Below, piece after piece: positions 1-11,590 of a DNA stretch of 64,000 nucleotides (within the stretch, counting starts at the first letter, position 1; each line of letters opens with the position of its first letter). Made by a program: the position numbers and the translations under genes. The stretch is from Melastoma dodecandrum. Lineage: Eukaryota > Streptophyta > Magnoliopsida > Myrtales > Melastomataceae. Below the pieces are notes generated by a model. That model made no database searches, was not told where the DNA came from, and saw only the letters and a program-made list of their open reading frames with translations. The DNA lies in contig JARUPY010000087.1 in the NCBI GenBank assembly GCA_029817715.1, positions 558,001 to 622,000 of the forward strand, given 5' to 3'.

Positions 1-552
1 CAAGCAATTTTGAATTGTCGAAACAAAAAAATCTATTTTAACTTTATACTCTGATCCAGCAAATAAAACTGACATCTTTTCCATAGAAGCATACATGATA
101 CAGACGTTACTCCTACCTATATACATCAACACTTGGTTTGCCTATTCAAATGCCACAAGTGGTAGACAAAGAAAAAACAGAATAAAGAATAAATCAGGCA
201 TAATTAGCGGAAAATGCTGGAAAACTTCAAGCTTTCAACTTTCGAGATTCATCCACTTGATGATTGCTTGGCCAAAGAGAAGGGACCCGCCAAAGCTCAA
301 TTGAATATTTCAGAAAAAAAAATTTTTGAACAATGAGATCAAAATTCTTTTAGAAAGCACTACATAGATCATCCCCCTACTGTTGTTGTTCAATAAGTGC
401 CTTTGCAATGGGGCTAAGGCAACTATATGGTCAAGAGCAGGGTAGACAGAAAACAAAAATGTAAAATGTCTAGGTAGACCATGTGAATAACAAAGAACAT
501 AAGGTAATCAGCATCTTATTTTTACAAAGATGAACCACGCAGTATGACTAAC
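1..552 (-). other. intron 4 of the MEKK1-like gene, running off the window
   Basis: The donor GT lies at 552-551, directly after the codon part for the catalytic-loop arginine. I looked for the next exon, which should encode a DIKCAN-like motif, and did not find it down to base 1, so the intron extends beyond the edge. The stretch is AT-rich and carries no other feature I can support. Confidence 0.75.
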
Positions 553-2712
553 CTGTGCACAACATTGCGGTCATGGAGATACTTTAAACCATTAAGGATC
601 TGTCTTGTGTATGCTGAGACTTGCGAATCTCGGAGATTATAAGTGTGGTAGAGATTCATGAGAGATCCTTTCGTAACCAGCTCGAGGAAAATATAGAGGT
701 TGGTCTCATCCTGCAAGACAGTTATAACGACAACTCATGTGCCAAATCCCAAGAAAATCAAAGTAGAGACGCAAAATAAACCAATACATTGGTTTGTCTT
801 TTAACTGGTTATACATTGGCTTTTCCTCAGTGAAGTAGGACTAATAATAGGTAACAAGTACATCTAAAAAGCTACTCCTAATCTTGATTAATAAAGGCAC
901 AAAGAGGAATTTCTTCACATTGTTAACCACGGTAAACCACTTTCTAAGAACAAAGAAGTTGAAGTCATGCCTTCAAAATCCAATAACATGATAAATACAT
1001 TTCATTCATGCTACACCAAGCCAAATGTTGCCGACATGTTCATTCTCCTCAAAAGTAATGCCGAAAGGCAAAAGGTACCTTCTCAGTGCCATAATACTGG
1101 ACAATGTTCTCGTGCTCAAACTGACTTAAGAGAGCAATTTCCTGCATAAAGAATGCAAAAGGATGATAAGAAATCATAGTTTGGATAACAATTGAAAAGC
1201 ATATGCCTATTCAACCAGAAGAAGAAGCAGAGAATAATTTCCTCACCTGCTCAAGTTGTAGAATGCTTTCTCTAGCTCCTTGTTCGTGCAATGATACTTC
1301 TTTGACGGCGAAAAAGAATCCATCACTACAAAGATGGGGAAAAGGAATCACAGCTGGAGTATGTACGTGATTATAAACAAAGAGAAGGAAGCATAAACAA
1401 CAGTCCAGTTACGCCATCGGCGTTTCCCAACAAATATAAGTCCACTCAATCTAACCGGATCAGTGTGCTTCCCTGAGTTTTATCGCCTCAGCAGGCACAA
1501 CAATCGCTGAAGGAATGAGAGAAACGGACGGACATAGTTGAAAATCCCAACTTCTGTCATGAGACAATCTAAGAAAACCTATACCTACTTGTGCGCCTTA
1601 ATAATGGTTGAAATACACAAATGGCAACGAATGGTACTGGAAACTTACTCGGCAATCCCTTCATAAACAGATCCAAATGAACCCCGGCCCAAGAGCTGCC
1701 CCTTATCCCAAGAAGTTATCATCCTCCTAACTCTCATGTTTGGAGAAATATTAGAAGTGCTGCTCGAAGAATCGTCATCATTGGAAGTAGAGAAGGAGCA
1801 CGAGGTGGATAACACGGCAGTCTCCCCAACCCTAATCCCTCTGTCTTGTTCCGGCCTCCCCATTGCACTCTCTGCCTTCCTCCCCATGACCACTTCCTCC
1901 TCCTCATCTTCGTCAGAAGAAGGCGCACATTGTGATTCACATGAGCCGCCTAAACCCTCGCTAGGAGCGAAATCCCGGAGCAAATCCCAGGTGGAACACA
2001 TGTTATCGATCACTGGAAGCCGCACAGAGGGAGGTGGCCGCAACATAGCCGGCCTGATCCCCTTAATTCCCTTGAAAACGCCGCCACTGAACTCATCCCC
2101 CACCCCCCTCGACTCCACAACTTTAGCAGAAGAATCCTCGGCCCTCAGTCCGCCCCATCCCGGGGTCAACTCGGTCAAAACCCTTGCTCCAACGAACCCA
2201 CCACCAACGACCACTTTCCTTTCCCTTTCCCATTCCCCGTCGTCGTTCTCTTCCTTCTCCTTGTCGTTTCCCTTCTGCTCCCCTTCCTCCTCCTCCTTGA
2301 AGCTATCAGTCCAGGTGAGGCGGGAACGGGGGAGAACATCGGAAACAACGGAGCGAATCCTCCTGGCTTCCCAGGCGTCGGCAGGGATAGAGAAGTCGTC
2401 GATGCCACTAAGGCCTAGGTTCTTCAAAATGGACTCGATCTCGCCCTCGCCGCCCTCGACTCGGAAGCTGGTCTGGTCGACGTCGAGGGATCTGGTGTGG
2501 AGGCAGTCGTCGAGGGCGGAGGCGCGGGCGGATGAGGAGGAAGAGGAGGTGGAGGCGTCGTAGTCGAAGTGCTTGACGGCGTTGCGACGATCGAGCTTGG
2601 GGCGGCGGCCACGGCGGGAGCTGGAGGAGGTGGGGCTTGGGCTTGGGCTGGGACTGGGACTGGGACTGGGGTTCATGGATTTGTCGGAGGCGCGGAAGAA
2701 GAAGCGAGGCAT
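553..2712 (-). CDS. MEKK1: MEKK1-type MAP kinase kinase kinase, 5' part (exons 1-4)
   Basis: Serine/threonine kinase at the head of a MAPK cascade; the Arabidopsis homologue acts upstream of MKK1/2-MPK4 in stress and immune signalling. Coding exons on the minus strand are 2712-1649, 1325-1247, 1141-1079 and 710-553, all with GT-AG borders and phases that join without a stop (1364 nt, about 454 residues). Exon 1 encodes a long regulatory N-terminus with an (SP)n run, a Ser-rich tract, acidic stretches and MEKK1-like blocks such as GIKGIRPAMLRPPP and TWDLLRDFAPSE. The kinase domain starts near residue 340 with GQLLGRGSFGSVYEG (glycine loop), followed by FFAVKEVSL (ATP lysine) and YLHDRNVVHR at the start of the catalytic loop. 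The remaining kinase subdomains lie beyond the left edge. The start at 2712 is the first ATG of the open frame. I see no break. Confidence 0.93.
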
Positions 2713-4690
2713 GTGGTTTGGTTTAGGATACGTTGTTTGTTATGTGGGATTGGGGTTGTCTGCAGGATTCATTTGCTGGTCGGGGAAATGGTGTTGGGGG
2801 GTTCGGAGGAAATGATGGAGAAAGAAGAAAATTAGGAAGAAGGTAAGACTCGAGAGAGAAGGTTGGACCGCTGTTTTTTCTTTTCCTCTTTCCGAGGTTT
2901 GTACGTAAGTAGAGAGCTACTTTAAAAAACAATTATAAAATATAATTCTAATTTATAAAATTTATCGAAATTTATATTAAAAAAAAAACGCTGAATCACG
3001 ATTATAGACTAGGCAAGCTGGTCAATAACATTCAAATAAGTTACACGATACATTTAATAATATAGCATTCAAACACCTCAAATAAATTTTCTCTTAGCAT
3101 CCTAGGATCCAGTTCATATACATTGACACTAGTTAGAATGTCAATAAGGCAGTTTTCTCCCGCCACAAGCGATAAACTTTTACAAATTAAAACCTTGTTT
3201 CCTAATTATTTATATCAAATTAGCCTTTTTATCGTACAAAGCCATTCGTCTTCTTACAACAACAGGGAGCCGCCTCGAAGTGGTCCATAGGAGAGAGATG
3301 CGTGGCGCCACGTGTCCATACGTGAGAGGGTCATGCTGAGGAGTGGGACCCATTTCGTAAACATTTTTTAACTTTTTTATTTTTATTAGCTAAGATTTAA
3401 AATATAACGAGTTTTATCCTCCCTACCATTTCTTCAGATTATTATGTATGCAACCAAAATTTTAGGGGTTGAACATTATTAGTTACATTCCATCCGTCCG
3501 GATCAAAAATTTGTTGTGATTGTATCAATACACCCTCTACTTTAACATGTTGTAAAATTAAAGTCGATGGATATTGTACGATGTTATATTGTTTAGTATT
3601 TTAGATTTTTAAAAGACAGTACTCACAAACCGAACCTTTTAGATATCAGATATTGAATTTTAAAAAAAATGATTTTATTAAGCTTGTTTTCGATGGGGAG
3701 CCAGAAAAGATAACCCACTTTTTATGTTATTATGAGTGTTGCTTATGTTTGGTTTTCTCTTGATTCTTTGTTACATCCACCATAAGTTAGATCAGCACCC
3801 ACGTCATTGTCTAAGTTAAAGAGTAAAAATGTATGGTCAAAGCTCATTCGGCTCGTGTTTGAACGAATCGCCCGGAACACGATGGTCGACTTGTATTAAT
3901 GGTGTGCGTGGAAGATGAAATTAAAGTGTCCAAATCATAAAATATATCATATAATAACGTTATTTTTTTTTTTAATCTTTCTTGTTCTTCGAAACGTTTC
4001 GCACCCATATTTATACTTTTACTGTTATATATATTCTATCTTTCGCTGACCCTCCAACTAACGATATCCTACATGTTATCATATGCAAGTTTGCAGTAGG
4101 GTTTTCCCTCAAATCGATCGAGAACCCTGAGTCGTGTAGGAAAAACCAAATTTCAGAAGTAAGTTTCCCCCAAATTTACGTCATGACCTCCCCCAACCTC
4201 TATCATCCTCGTAATATTTTCCCCAAAATCAGCCTGAACTCGGAATTGTTTTTCAACTCAAACCCAACTGTAACCCACGACGGGAGAGCAGAAAGAACCC
4301 ATATATGTCCCCAATCTAGCCCAGACTTGTAAGTATTGTTTTATTTCTAATTTTCTTAAGTGGCATGTTGATTTTACCTCCTTCGGCTCGTACACCGATG
4401 TCCAAAAGCCTATAACACCAAAAAATATTAGTTTCGTTATTTTGATAAGATAGAGTTGAAGAAAGAGAAATTTATGACCAAACAAGAAACGCAATATATT
4501 AGGACCTCGTCGAGTATTCGACCAATATGTTGAAGCATAAAGGAATTTTTTGCCATTGTGAAATATATTTTGTAATCTTTTTGCCAATATGTAATACCTC
4601 TTCGAGTATTCGACCAATTGAATGTTTTTTGCCATTGTGAAATTGAAATTGAAATTGAAGCATAAAGGAATTTTCATAACCACCATATAG
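2713..4690. other. MEKK1 5' leader, upstream region and AT-rich intergenic DNA
   Basis: The first 200 bases (CT-rich on the minus strand) are probably the 5' leader and core promoter of the MEKK1-like gene. The rest is AT-rich with scattered short ORFs that match nothing I know. A G-box/ABRE cluster is listed separately. At 4500-4680 a segment containing TCGAGTATTCGACCAAT and GCCATTGTGAAAT is duplicated about 95 bp apart, which breaks up the 142-codon minus-strand ORF at 4258-4686 and argues against it being a gene. Confidence 0.6.
3308..3326. promoter_or_regulatory. G-box/ABRE-like cluster upstream of MEKK1
   Basis: The sequence GCCACGTGTCC contains a palindromic CACGTG G-box with an ACGTGTC abscisic-acid response core, and a second ACGTG core follows within 10 bases. 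It lies about 600 bp upstream of the MEKK1 start codon. Such pairs bind bZIP factors of the ABF/AREB class in plants. Function here is inferred from motif and position only. Confidence 0.4.
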
Positions 4691-4694
4691 TCAA

Positions 4695-4908
4695 AAACGT
4701 TTGTAATTGTGAAGAACTATGATAGAAAATACTATGGATGTCCTCGTTATAAAGATGTAGATGGTGGTCATGAATTCTCTGTATGGATCATTGCTTTGCT
4801 TCAAAGAAAGTAGAGAATGATGCAATGGTAAATCGTGATGCAAATATCGAGATGTTGAAAGCTTATGCTAATCGATACATTCTTATGTGTTGTGTTTTTT
4901 TTTCTTAG
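4695..4908 (+). pseudogene. GRF-type zinc-finger protein fragment (pseudogene)
   Basis: The frame from about 4695 reads NYDRKYYGCPRYKDVDGG and then HEFSVW, which matches the core of the plant GRF zinc finger (N-x2-R-[RK]-[FY]-Y-x-C-P-x(n)-D-G-G-x-x-F-x-W). After LLQRK a single-base frameshift is needed to continue into VENDAMVNRDANIEMLKAYANRY and a hydrophobic C-terminal tail ending at TAG 4908, the usual layout of small plant GRF proteins. The upstream cysteine half of the finger is not intact. GRF proteins are often dispersed with transposons. I read this as a decayed copy, not an expressed gene. Confidence 0.55.
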
Positions 4909-5029
4909 TATATATTCTATCTTATGTAATTGTTAGAAGAAATGAAATGTGATTGTAATATTTGGGTGCAAAAACAAGACCTTGTTGTTGACGATTTCGG
5001 TTTATGGTGTGATATTTCCAAGCAATATG

Positions 5030-5262
5030 ACACAAGCCAAGCAACTAATTTTATAACAAGACAGATTCAATTACATGCCAAGCAACTAATTTTATAGCAA
5101 GACAGATTCAATTACATATCAAACATCTAACTTTATTGCAAGACGGATTCAATTACAAGCCAAGCAACTAATTTTATGGCATGACATACTCAATTACATG
5201 ACAAACGTCTAATTTTATAGCAAGGCATATTTAATTACATGCCAAGCAACTAATATTACATA
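5030..5262. repeat. 41-bp tandem repeat, about 5.5 copies
   Basis: The phrase GCAACTAATTTTATA and its variants begin at about 5041, 5082, 5123, 5164, 5205 and 5246, an exact 41-bp period. The second half of each unit reads GCAAGACAGATTCAATTACA with substitutions. Alternate units resemble each other more closely (CCAAGCAACTAA versus CAAACRTCTAA), suggesting an 82-bp dimer ancestry for the later copies. No coding role is seen. Confidence 0.9.
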
Positions 5263-5432
5263 AATCTTACGTCCAGTTCACGAACCATGTAGTTAACGAG
5301 TCAAACAGTTCACGCCAAGCAAACAATCCCAATTACAAGCAAACCTAGTTACAAGCGAAACCAAGCATCCCCAATTTTTAAGCATCGTGAAAGTTAACTC
5401 GTAGCATTCCTAAGTTGATCCATATTCGAGAC

Positions 5433-6179
5433 TGTTCGCTCCTGAAGTGACCGCGAGCAAGCCGGATTCGAACACGTCGGAGATCTCTGACACTACGGGC
5501 GAACTGGTGCCCGGAGGTTCGTTGTATTCGTGTGTGTGGTCGCCGTATGAAATGAAAGAGAAGAGAGGGAGAAGACAACGGACGAACACCCTTAAGCGGC
5601 AACACTTACGGATGCCATCGACGATGCTTTCGGAGGGAAGCAGGAATGCAGGAGCACAACGAGAGCTTGAACGGTAGAATGTTTGAAAAGATAAATTGAC
5701 AATATGTCCGTCTGTAAAGAGGTGTCCTATACAATGCCTAAGAGCGAGTATTTATACTAGTCTAGACCTACGTATGTACGGTAATGTACTATTGCATGCA
5801 TATTACGCTTCCTTTGTTGTCGGTCTCCATGGAATATCTTCTTTCCATATGAGCAATCTTGGCAACAATCTCCTTCTGGATCCTAAGATCTTTTGGAGCC
5901 ATTCTTAACAGCTAAGTTCATTGATCGCATTGCCCATTGGCCTTCCCCGTAGAGTTTTCTCGCTCGCCCAACTAACTGTTGCTTGTAGCTTCCGCTGTCC
6001 CTTGTCGTCTGTCGCCTGGTAACCTTGTCGCTTGGTGGCTGTTCCGCTCAGCAAGCCTTCGCCTGGTGTGTTTCCGTTGTCACTTCCTTACTGGATTTCC
6101 GTCCTTTGGGCCTGCATTCTGGACCGTCGATCCACAAACGAGACCGAGATCTATGGCCCGGAAATTTTGTTGTTAAACA
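5433..6179 (-). repeat. 3' LTR of the Tat element
   Basis: This 747-bp copy starts TGTTCGCTC and ends GTTAAACA and aligns end to end with 22827-23564. By eye the two copies differ at roughly one position in nine, many of them C/T or G/A transitions, so the element is old. It contains no internal ORF of significance. Confidence 0.9.
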
Positions 6180-6422
6180 TATAAGCCCCCCTCAAGGCAG
6201 ACTGAGTTATTTGTCGCGCCTTGAAAAAGACCAAGTAATCATTCTCCTGTAGTTGATTAGCGTGTGCAGGCGATCTTAAATCCTTGACCGTCGATATCCC
6301 CGAAACGTATCGGTTGAGATCTCCGGGACAACTGTTGAAATCCCCGAGATCTCTGCCATGATATCTTCTGTCAGAGTCTTTGTACCCTTCACAATCTCGC
6401 TAAAAATGGCGATGCTCGGTCA
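6180..6422 (-). other. Tat internal region with polypurine tract
   Basis: Immediately inside the 3' LTR the minus strand reads CTTGAGGGGGGCTTATA (6180-6196), a polypurine tract that primes plus-strand synthesis. This confirms that 5433-6179 is the 3' LTR. The remaining bases are non-coding and continue, across the nested copia element, at 12013. Confidence 0.8.
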
Positions 6423-6427
6423 ATCTT

Positions 6428-6834
6428 TAAGAGCAGCACAGATTGTAAAAGAAGGGAAGAAAGGAAGAAGGTTATAGAGAAGAAAGAAGAAGAGAATCGG
6501 AGGAAGGAAGAAGAAGGATTTTCGTTCTCTTTTTCTCATTGATAAATTCTTGGTGTGTATACAACCCCTTATTATAGATACAGAATGTAATCATTGGCAT
6601 CCCTTAACAGATTGTACGAACGGTTTGCACAGCCTTTGATATTCTGTTGGTGGAGTTGAATTCTGTTGACTGAAGTTATCCACAGTAACAACCTTCATCC
6701 TTATCATTAACAGTCAGCATCATTTAGCATATGGGTCTCCCAATGTGCCATGATCCAACGCTTCCATCGAGCCCAAGTCCAACTCTTTTATCAAGCCAAC
6801 AGTCCAACACTTCCATCAAGCCCACAGTCCAACA
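6428..6834 (-). repeat. 3' LTR of the nested copia element (10 bases short)
   Basis: Identical in layout to 11591-12007 but missing the last 10 bases of the LTR (minus-strand sense). The missing block is flanked by CTTT on both sides in the reconstructed junction, so a microhomology-mediated deletion after insertion explains it while leaving ATCTT intact. Confidence 0.9.
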
Positions 6835-7129
6835 CTTCCCGTCAAGACTTACCCTTCTTTCTCAAATCTCTACCCCAATCGATCTCTACTTTTAGGGCAC
6901 ACGCCTCATTTCTCACTTCCCAAATCAGACATAACTTCTTCCTTTTCTTTCTTCCTCTCCCCAGTTAAGTTAGGGCAACTTCTACACTGTGACAACTGCA
7001 GATGCGAGAGTTCACCAACACTTCCCGTCAAGCGATGCTCCCTATTCGCACCCGATGCAGATGTCCACGCTTTGGGTCTGCTATGCACGGTAAGTCTACC
7101 TTGCATCCCGAGAAAACGTTGAATACTGA

Positions 7130-10100
7130 CTACTTTGTCAAGGGATCTGCCACTTGATCCTCAGAAACAACATGCAGAATAGATAAAGTGCCAGTCAATA
7201 CTTTCTCCCTAACAAAGTGGTAGTCGATTTCTATATGCTTAGTCCTCGCATGTAATATAGGATTTGCAGCTAGATGTATGGTGCTTAAGTTGTCACAGTA
7301 GATGATTGGGGGCTGTGGAGATTGAACCTTCAGTTCAGATAGAAGTTTTTGTAACCACATTACCTCAGCTGCCCCATTAGCTAGTGCCCTGTACTCAGCT
7401 TCGGTACTTGATCGAGATACAACCTTTTGTTTTTGAGATGACCAAGAAACCAAATTTGAGCCAATAAAAGCACAATAAGCACTTGTACTCCTCCTGTCAT
7501 CTGGACAGCTAGCCCAGTCAGCGTCCGTATAGCACGTGATTTGAAAGGAGTCACAAGATGTTATAGTTAATCCATGTGTAGATGTCCCTTTCAGATATTT
7601 GAGAATCCTCTTTGCAGCCTTCATATGTACATCTGTTGGAGTAGACAGAAATTGACATAGTTTGTTTACAGCATAACTTATGTCTGGTCTGGAATTAGTG
7701 CAATATTGTAGAGCACCCACTAGACTTCTGTACTCTGTAGGATCAGCTAGAAACTCCCCTTCATAGCGAGACAGATTATTATAGGATCCCATTGGGGAAG
7801 GCACCTGCTTGCAATCATTCATCCCCGCTTTATGTAACAGATCTTGGACATATTTCTCCTGATTCAGATGTAATACCCCTTGATCTCTCATGACCTGAAA
7901 ACCCAAAAAGTATGATAGATCGCCCAAATTCTTTAAAGCAAACTGGGTATTTAGGCTGGGAAGTAGGTTTTGAATCCCAGCCAAATCTGAACCTGTGACA
8001 ATAATATCATCCACATATACTAGTAGTATAATGATCCCTCTGTCTGAATGTTTATAGAATAATGAGGCATCTGATCTTGAATTTACAAACCCCCATTGAT
8101 CAAGACAACTACTTAACTTCATATACCAAGCTCTAGGACTCTACTTTAGACCATATAGTGACTTTCTCAATCTGCAGACATGAGTTGGGTAGTGGGGATT
8201 AACACAACCGGGTGGTTGATGCATAAAAACAGTCTCCTGCAAATTCCCATTTAAAAATGCATTATGCACATCCAACTGCAATAGCTTCCAGCCAAGAGTG
8301 ACAGCTAGGCAAAGTGTTACCCTTATAGTCTGATGCTTCACGACTGGGCTGAAAGTTTCCTTGTAGTCTAGTCCAGGAGTTTGATGAAATCCCTTGGCAA
8401 CTAAACGAGCCTTGCATCGCTCTAAAGTTCCATCTGATTTGAGCTTGACTTTCCACACCCATTTACACCCAACAAGCTTCTCTGCCCCTGTATAAGGAAC
8501 AAGGTCCCAAGTTTTGTTTTTCTGTAGTGCCTCAAGTTCATCTCCCATAGCCTTCTTCCACACTGGTGTGGACAGTGCCTCAGCCAAGTTTTTGGGTTCA
8601 GAAGGAATAGGTGGTATAGGAAGAGATGGAGATATAATGTACTGTAACTCAGAGGGAGAGGTGTTAGGAGAGGTAGAGTGGGAGGTAGATGCGGTTTGAG
8701 TTACTAATACCTTAGGTTTGAAAATACCTACTTTGGATCTAGTAATCATTGGATGGGTGTTACCTGGACAATGTGTCTCCATTTCAGTCATAGATTCTGT
8801 TATAGTTAGGTCAGGAACATCGTCATGAGCTCCACTAGTCATAGGTTGAGAGGAAACTGGAGAGGATTGCGATAAAACTAGAGGGTTGAATCCTCTATGA
8901 CTAGAAACAGGAATAGGTAAAATTGGATTGAACACGAATGAAGAACTAGATTCTGAACTTGAAGGAACAGTTTGTAAACTGTCAACCTTGAAAGGAAAAG
9001 CCAACTCATCCAAGATAACATCACGAGACACATATAACCTGTTATACTTTTTGTCAAAGCAAATGTAGCCTTTATGAGAATTGCTCTTACCTAGGAAAAC
9101 ACATGGTGACGAACGAGGTTGTAATTTATTAGAATTATCTGGTCGTAGAGAAGGATAACAAAGACACCCAAAAACTCGTATGGAAAAATAGTCTGGCTGA
9201 CATCCATATAGTAGTTCTGAGGGTGACCTGTAGTTGAGCATTTTTGATGGGAGTAGGTTAATTAAACTCACTGCTTCATAAAAAGCATAAGGCTAGAAAA
9301 CAGTAGGAACATGAGAATGCATAAGTAAAGATAAACCAACCTCAACAATGTGCCTGTTTTTCCTTTCAATTCGCCCATTCTGTTGTGGAGTATAAGGACA
9401 TGAGACCTGATGAACTATGCCATGTTTAACTAAATAAGAATGCAATGACCTAAACTCACCACCCCAATCAGACCGAACAACTTTTATTGATTTCTCAAAC
9501 TGAGTTGCAACTAACTGATGAAATTGTTGAAAGGCTTGTAGTGTTTGAGACTTTTCCCGAAGGAAATACACCCAAGAGAACCGAGTAGCATCATCAACTA
9601 ACAATAGAAAATATCTTACTCCTATTGTAGATGTGACTGGGGCTGGGCCCCAAAGGTATGTGTGTATTAGCTGGAAAGGATTGTTTGATTGAGATGCAGA
9701 AATAGGAAAAGGCAGTCTATGATGTTTGCTCATAACACAGGACTGACATAAGCCAGAAAGAGAAGAGATTTTGTGATTACATTTTGATAGAATATAGGAA
9801 AGTATCTCATTGCTAGGATGTCCTAATCGACAATGCCATGTTCTGGTTTCTATGTTTGTTGACTTGGATAAGGCAAGAGCAGTGGGTTGAGTAGAACAGA
9901 ATGTAGAACTGCAACTGTTGAGAAATCCACTAGGGTGCTTCGGATGATGTATGGGAAGCTTGTAGAGACCTTGATGAACTGGACCCTGGAGTAAAATCTG
10001 GTTTGTCTTCTTGTCCTTAACACATAAACCATTAGCGTGAAATTCTATATATAGATTATTGTCATGACAGAGTTTAGAAACACTAACTAATCTCTGAGAT

Positions 10101-11524
10101 AAACTGGGCGAATGTAAAATGTTGTTTAAAGAAAGAGGAATGGAGTCAGGTCCTGTATGGAAAACCTTATGACCAGTATGAGCTATGTTTAGTAAATGAC
10201 CATTACCAATCATAACAGAAGAAGTACCCTGGTATGGAGACACATAAGTCAGGTCTGTTATGTCTGGGGTGACATGGTGTGTAGCACCCGAATCCATTAG
10301 CCAAGCAGCAGGGTTAAGGTTTCCTGTATCGGATGAAGACTGAACTTGGATGTGTTGTGGTTCCACAAATGGTGAGGTATAGGATGAGGATGGAAGGTGA
10401 GGTCCTGGTTGGGAAATTTGCATGCTAGTATAATGTGTTTGTGGTTGAATAGCTAGATTCATACGGTGGTAACACACCAGTGCAGTATGTCCGACTTTGA
10501 GGCAAATATGGCATCTAGGACTTGGTCGTAAGCTGTTGTTGTCAGGCCATCTTGTGGGGTTAGAGATGGGAAAAGGTCTAGGAGGAGGTGGTCTACCCAG
10601 GACACTAGAGCGGTAGAAAGGAGCTCTGTGGGCAAACTCCTGGGTATGTATGACAGGTCTCTGAGTGTATGTTTTATAGTTTGATGGTCTGGGGTGAAAA
10701 GTTGTGGTAGAGAGTGTAGGATGGCGCTGGGAATAAGAGGTTTGCCTTGGCTGAGGACGTCCAGTACCTACAGTAGAACTTAGTGATGAAAGTTGTACCT
10801 GAGGTAGAATACATTCAGGAACATGCCTCTTCTCCACTCGCAGATCAAAGTTTAGCAGTAAGTTTTGAATCTCTTCAATTGACGGCTGGTCAGGTCGACT
10901 ATAGACTGCTGTCACGATTGGATCATATTCCATAGGTAACCCCTCTAGCAAATACCAGATATAATCCTTGTATTGCACAGTTTCCCCTATGGCACTGAGT
11001 TGATCTGCAAACATCTTTATTGTATTGATATATTGCTGCATAGTCTTGCCCTCCTTCTTCACTTGTTGCATTTGCATACGTAAGTTTATCACCCGCGTAG
11101 TAGAGCTAGACTCAAAACGTTGCTTTAAGCTCTCCCAGACTGCATGAGCCGATGTACAACATACCACCTGACTTAAAGGCTCAGGAGATAGCGAAGAGAA
11201 TAGGAAGCTCATGACAGATTTATCTGTCCGATGCCAAAGCTTATGGTCAGGATTAGGAACTTGGGACTGATTATCCAGAAAAAACGGAGGGGGTTGAGTT
11301 GTCTCATAAATAAAATCTTCATAACCTCCGGCTATTAGAGCTACGAGGACTTGACCCTTTCATAAGACGTAGTTGCCTTCATCTAGCTTAAGAGTAGAGT
11401 TAAAGAAACCTGTAGGAAGTTGGATTGGGGTAGGCAGCTGAGATTGGGTAGTTCCCCCACTCTGTACACCTGCTCCAAAGACACCAGAAGGTGGGGTTTG
11501 CATGCCAAGATTTTCTGCTGCCAT
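7130..11524 (-). pseudogene. copia gag-pol polyprotein, three in-frame stops and a 3' frameshift
   Basis: One reading frame starts at ATG 11524 and stays open to 7130 except for stop codons at 11362-11360, 9295-9293 and 8143-8141. Domains in order: gag (about 11520-10700); zinc knuckle CHICLKVGHTALVC; protease with DSGATHH; integrase core with LWGP, SDWGGEF and GRIERKNRH; copia RT with LQLDVHNAFLNG and YVDDI; RNase H with TDADWA, TEAEYRA and CDN. The usual integrase motif HxDLWGP reads HTYLWGP, so the first catalytic aspartate is replaced by tyrosine. The expected C-terminal tail appears in another frame (7106-6906) just past ADPLTK, implying a one-base indel. The polyprotein is therefore not functional, although the damage is light, consistent with the young LTRs. 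Confidence 0.93.
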
Positions 11525-11578
11525 CTTACGTACAAAACTTCTATTTTCTTCAGGATCAAACAGGTCGCAGGACAAGGG

Positions 11579-11590
11579 GCTCTGATACCA
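11579..11590 (-). other. copia primer-binding site (initiator Met tRNA)
   Basis: On the minus strand TGGTATCAGAGC directly abuts the end of the 5' LTR. This is the canonical plant copia site complementary to the 3' end of initiator methionine tRNA. Confidence 0.92.

Noticed and set aside
1736..2563. 275-codon plus-strand ORF opposite MEKK1 exon 1
   Set aside because: Shadow of the GC-rich, low-complexity coding exon; composition is Ser/Pro/Glu runs mirrored from the real frame.
4258..4686. 142-codon minus-strand ORF
   Set aside because: Overlaps local duplications, has low-complexity FNFNFNF-type content and no motif or splice partner.
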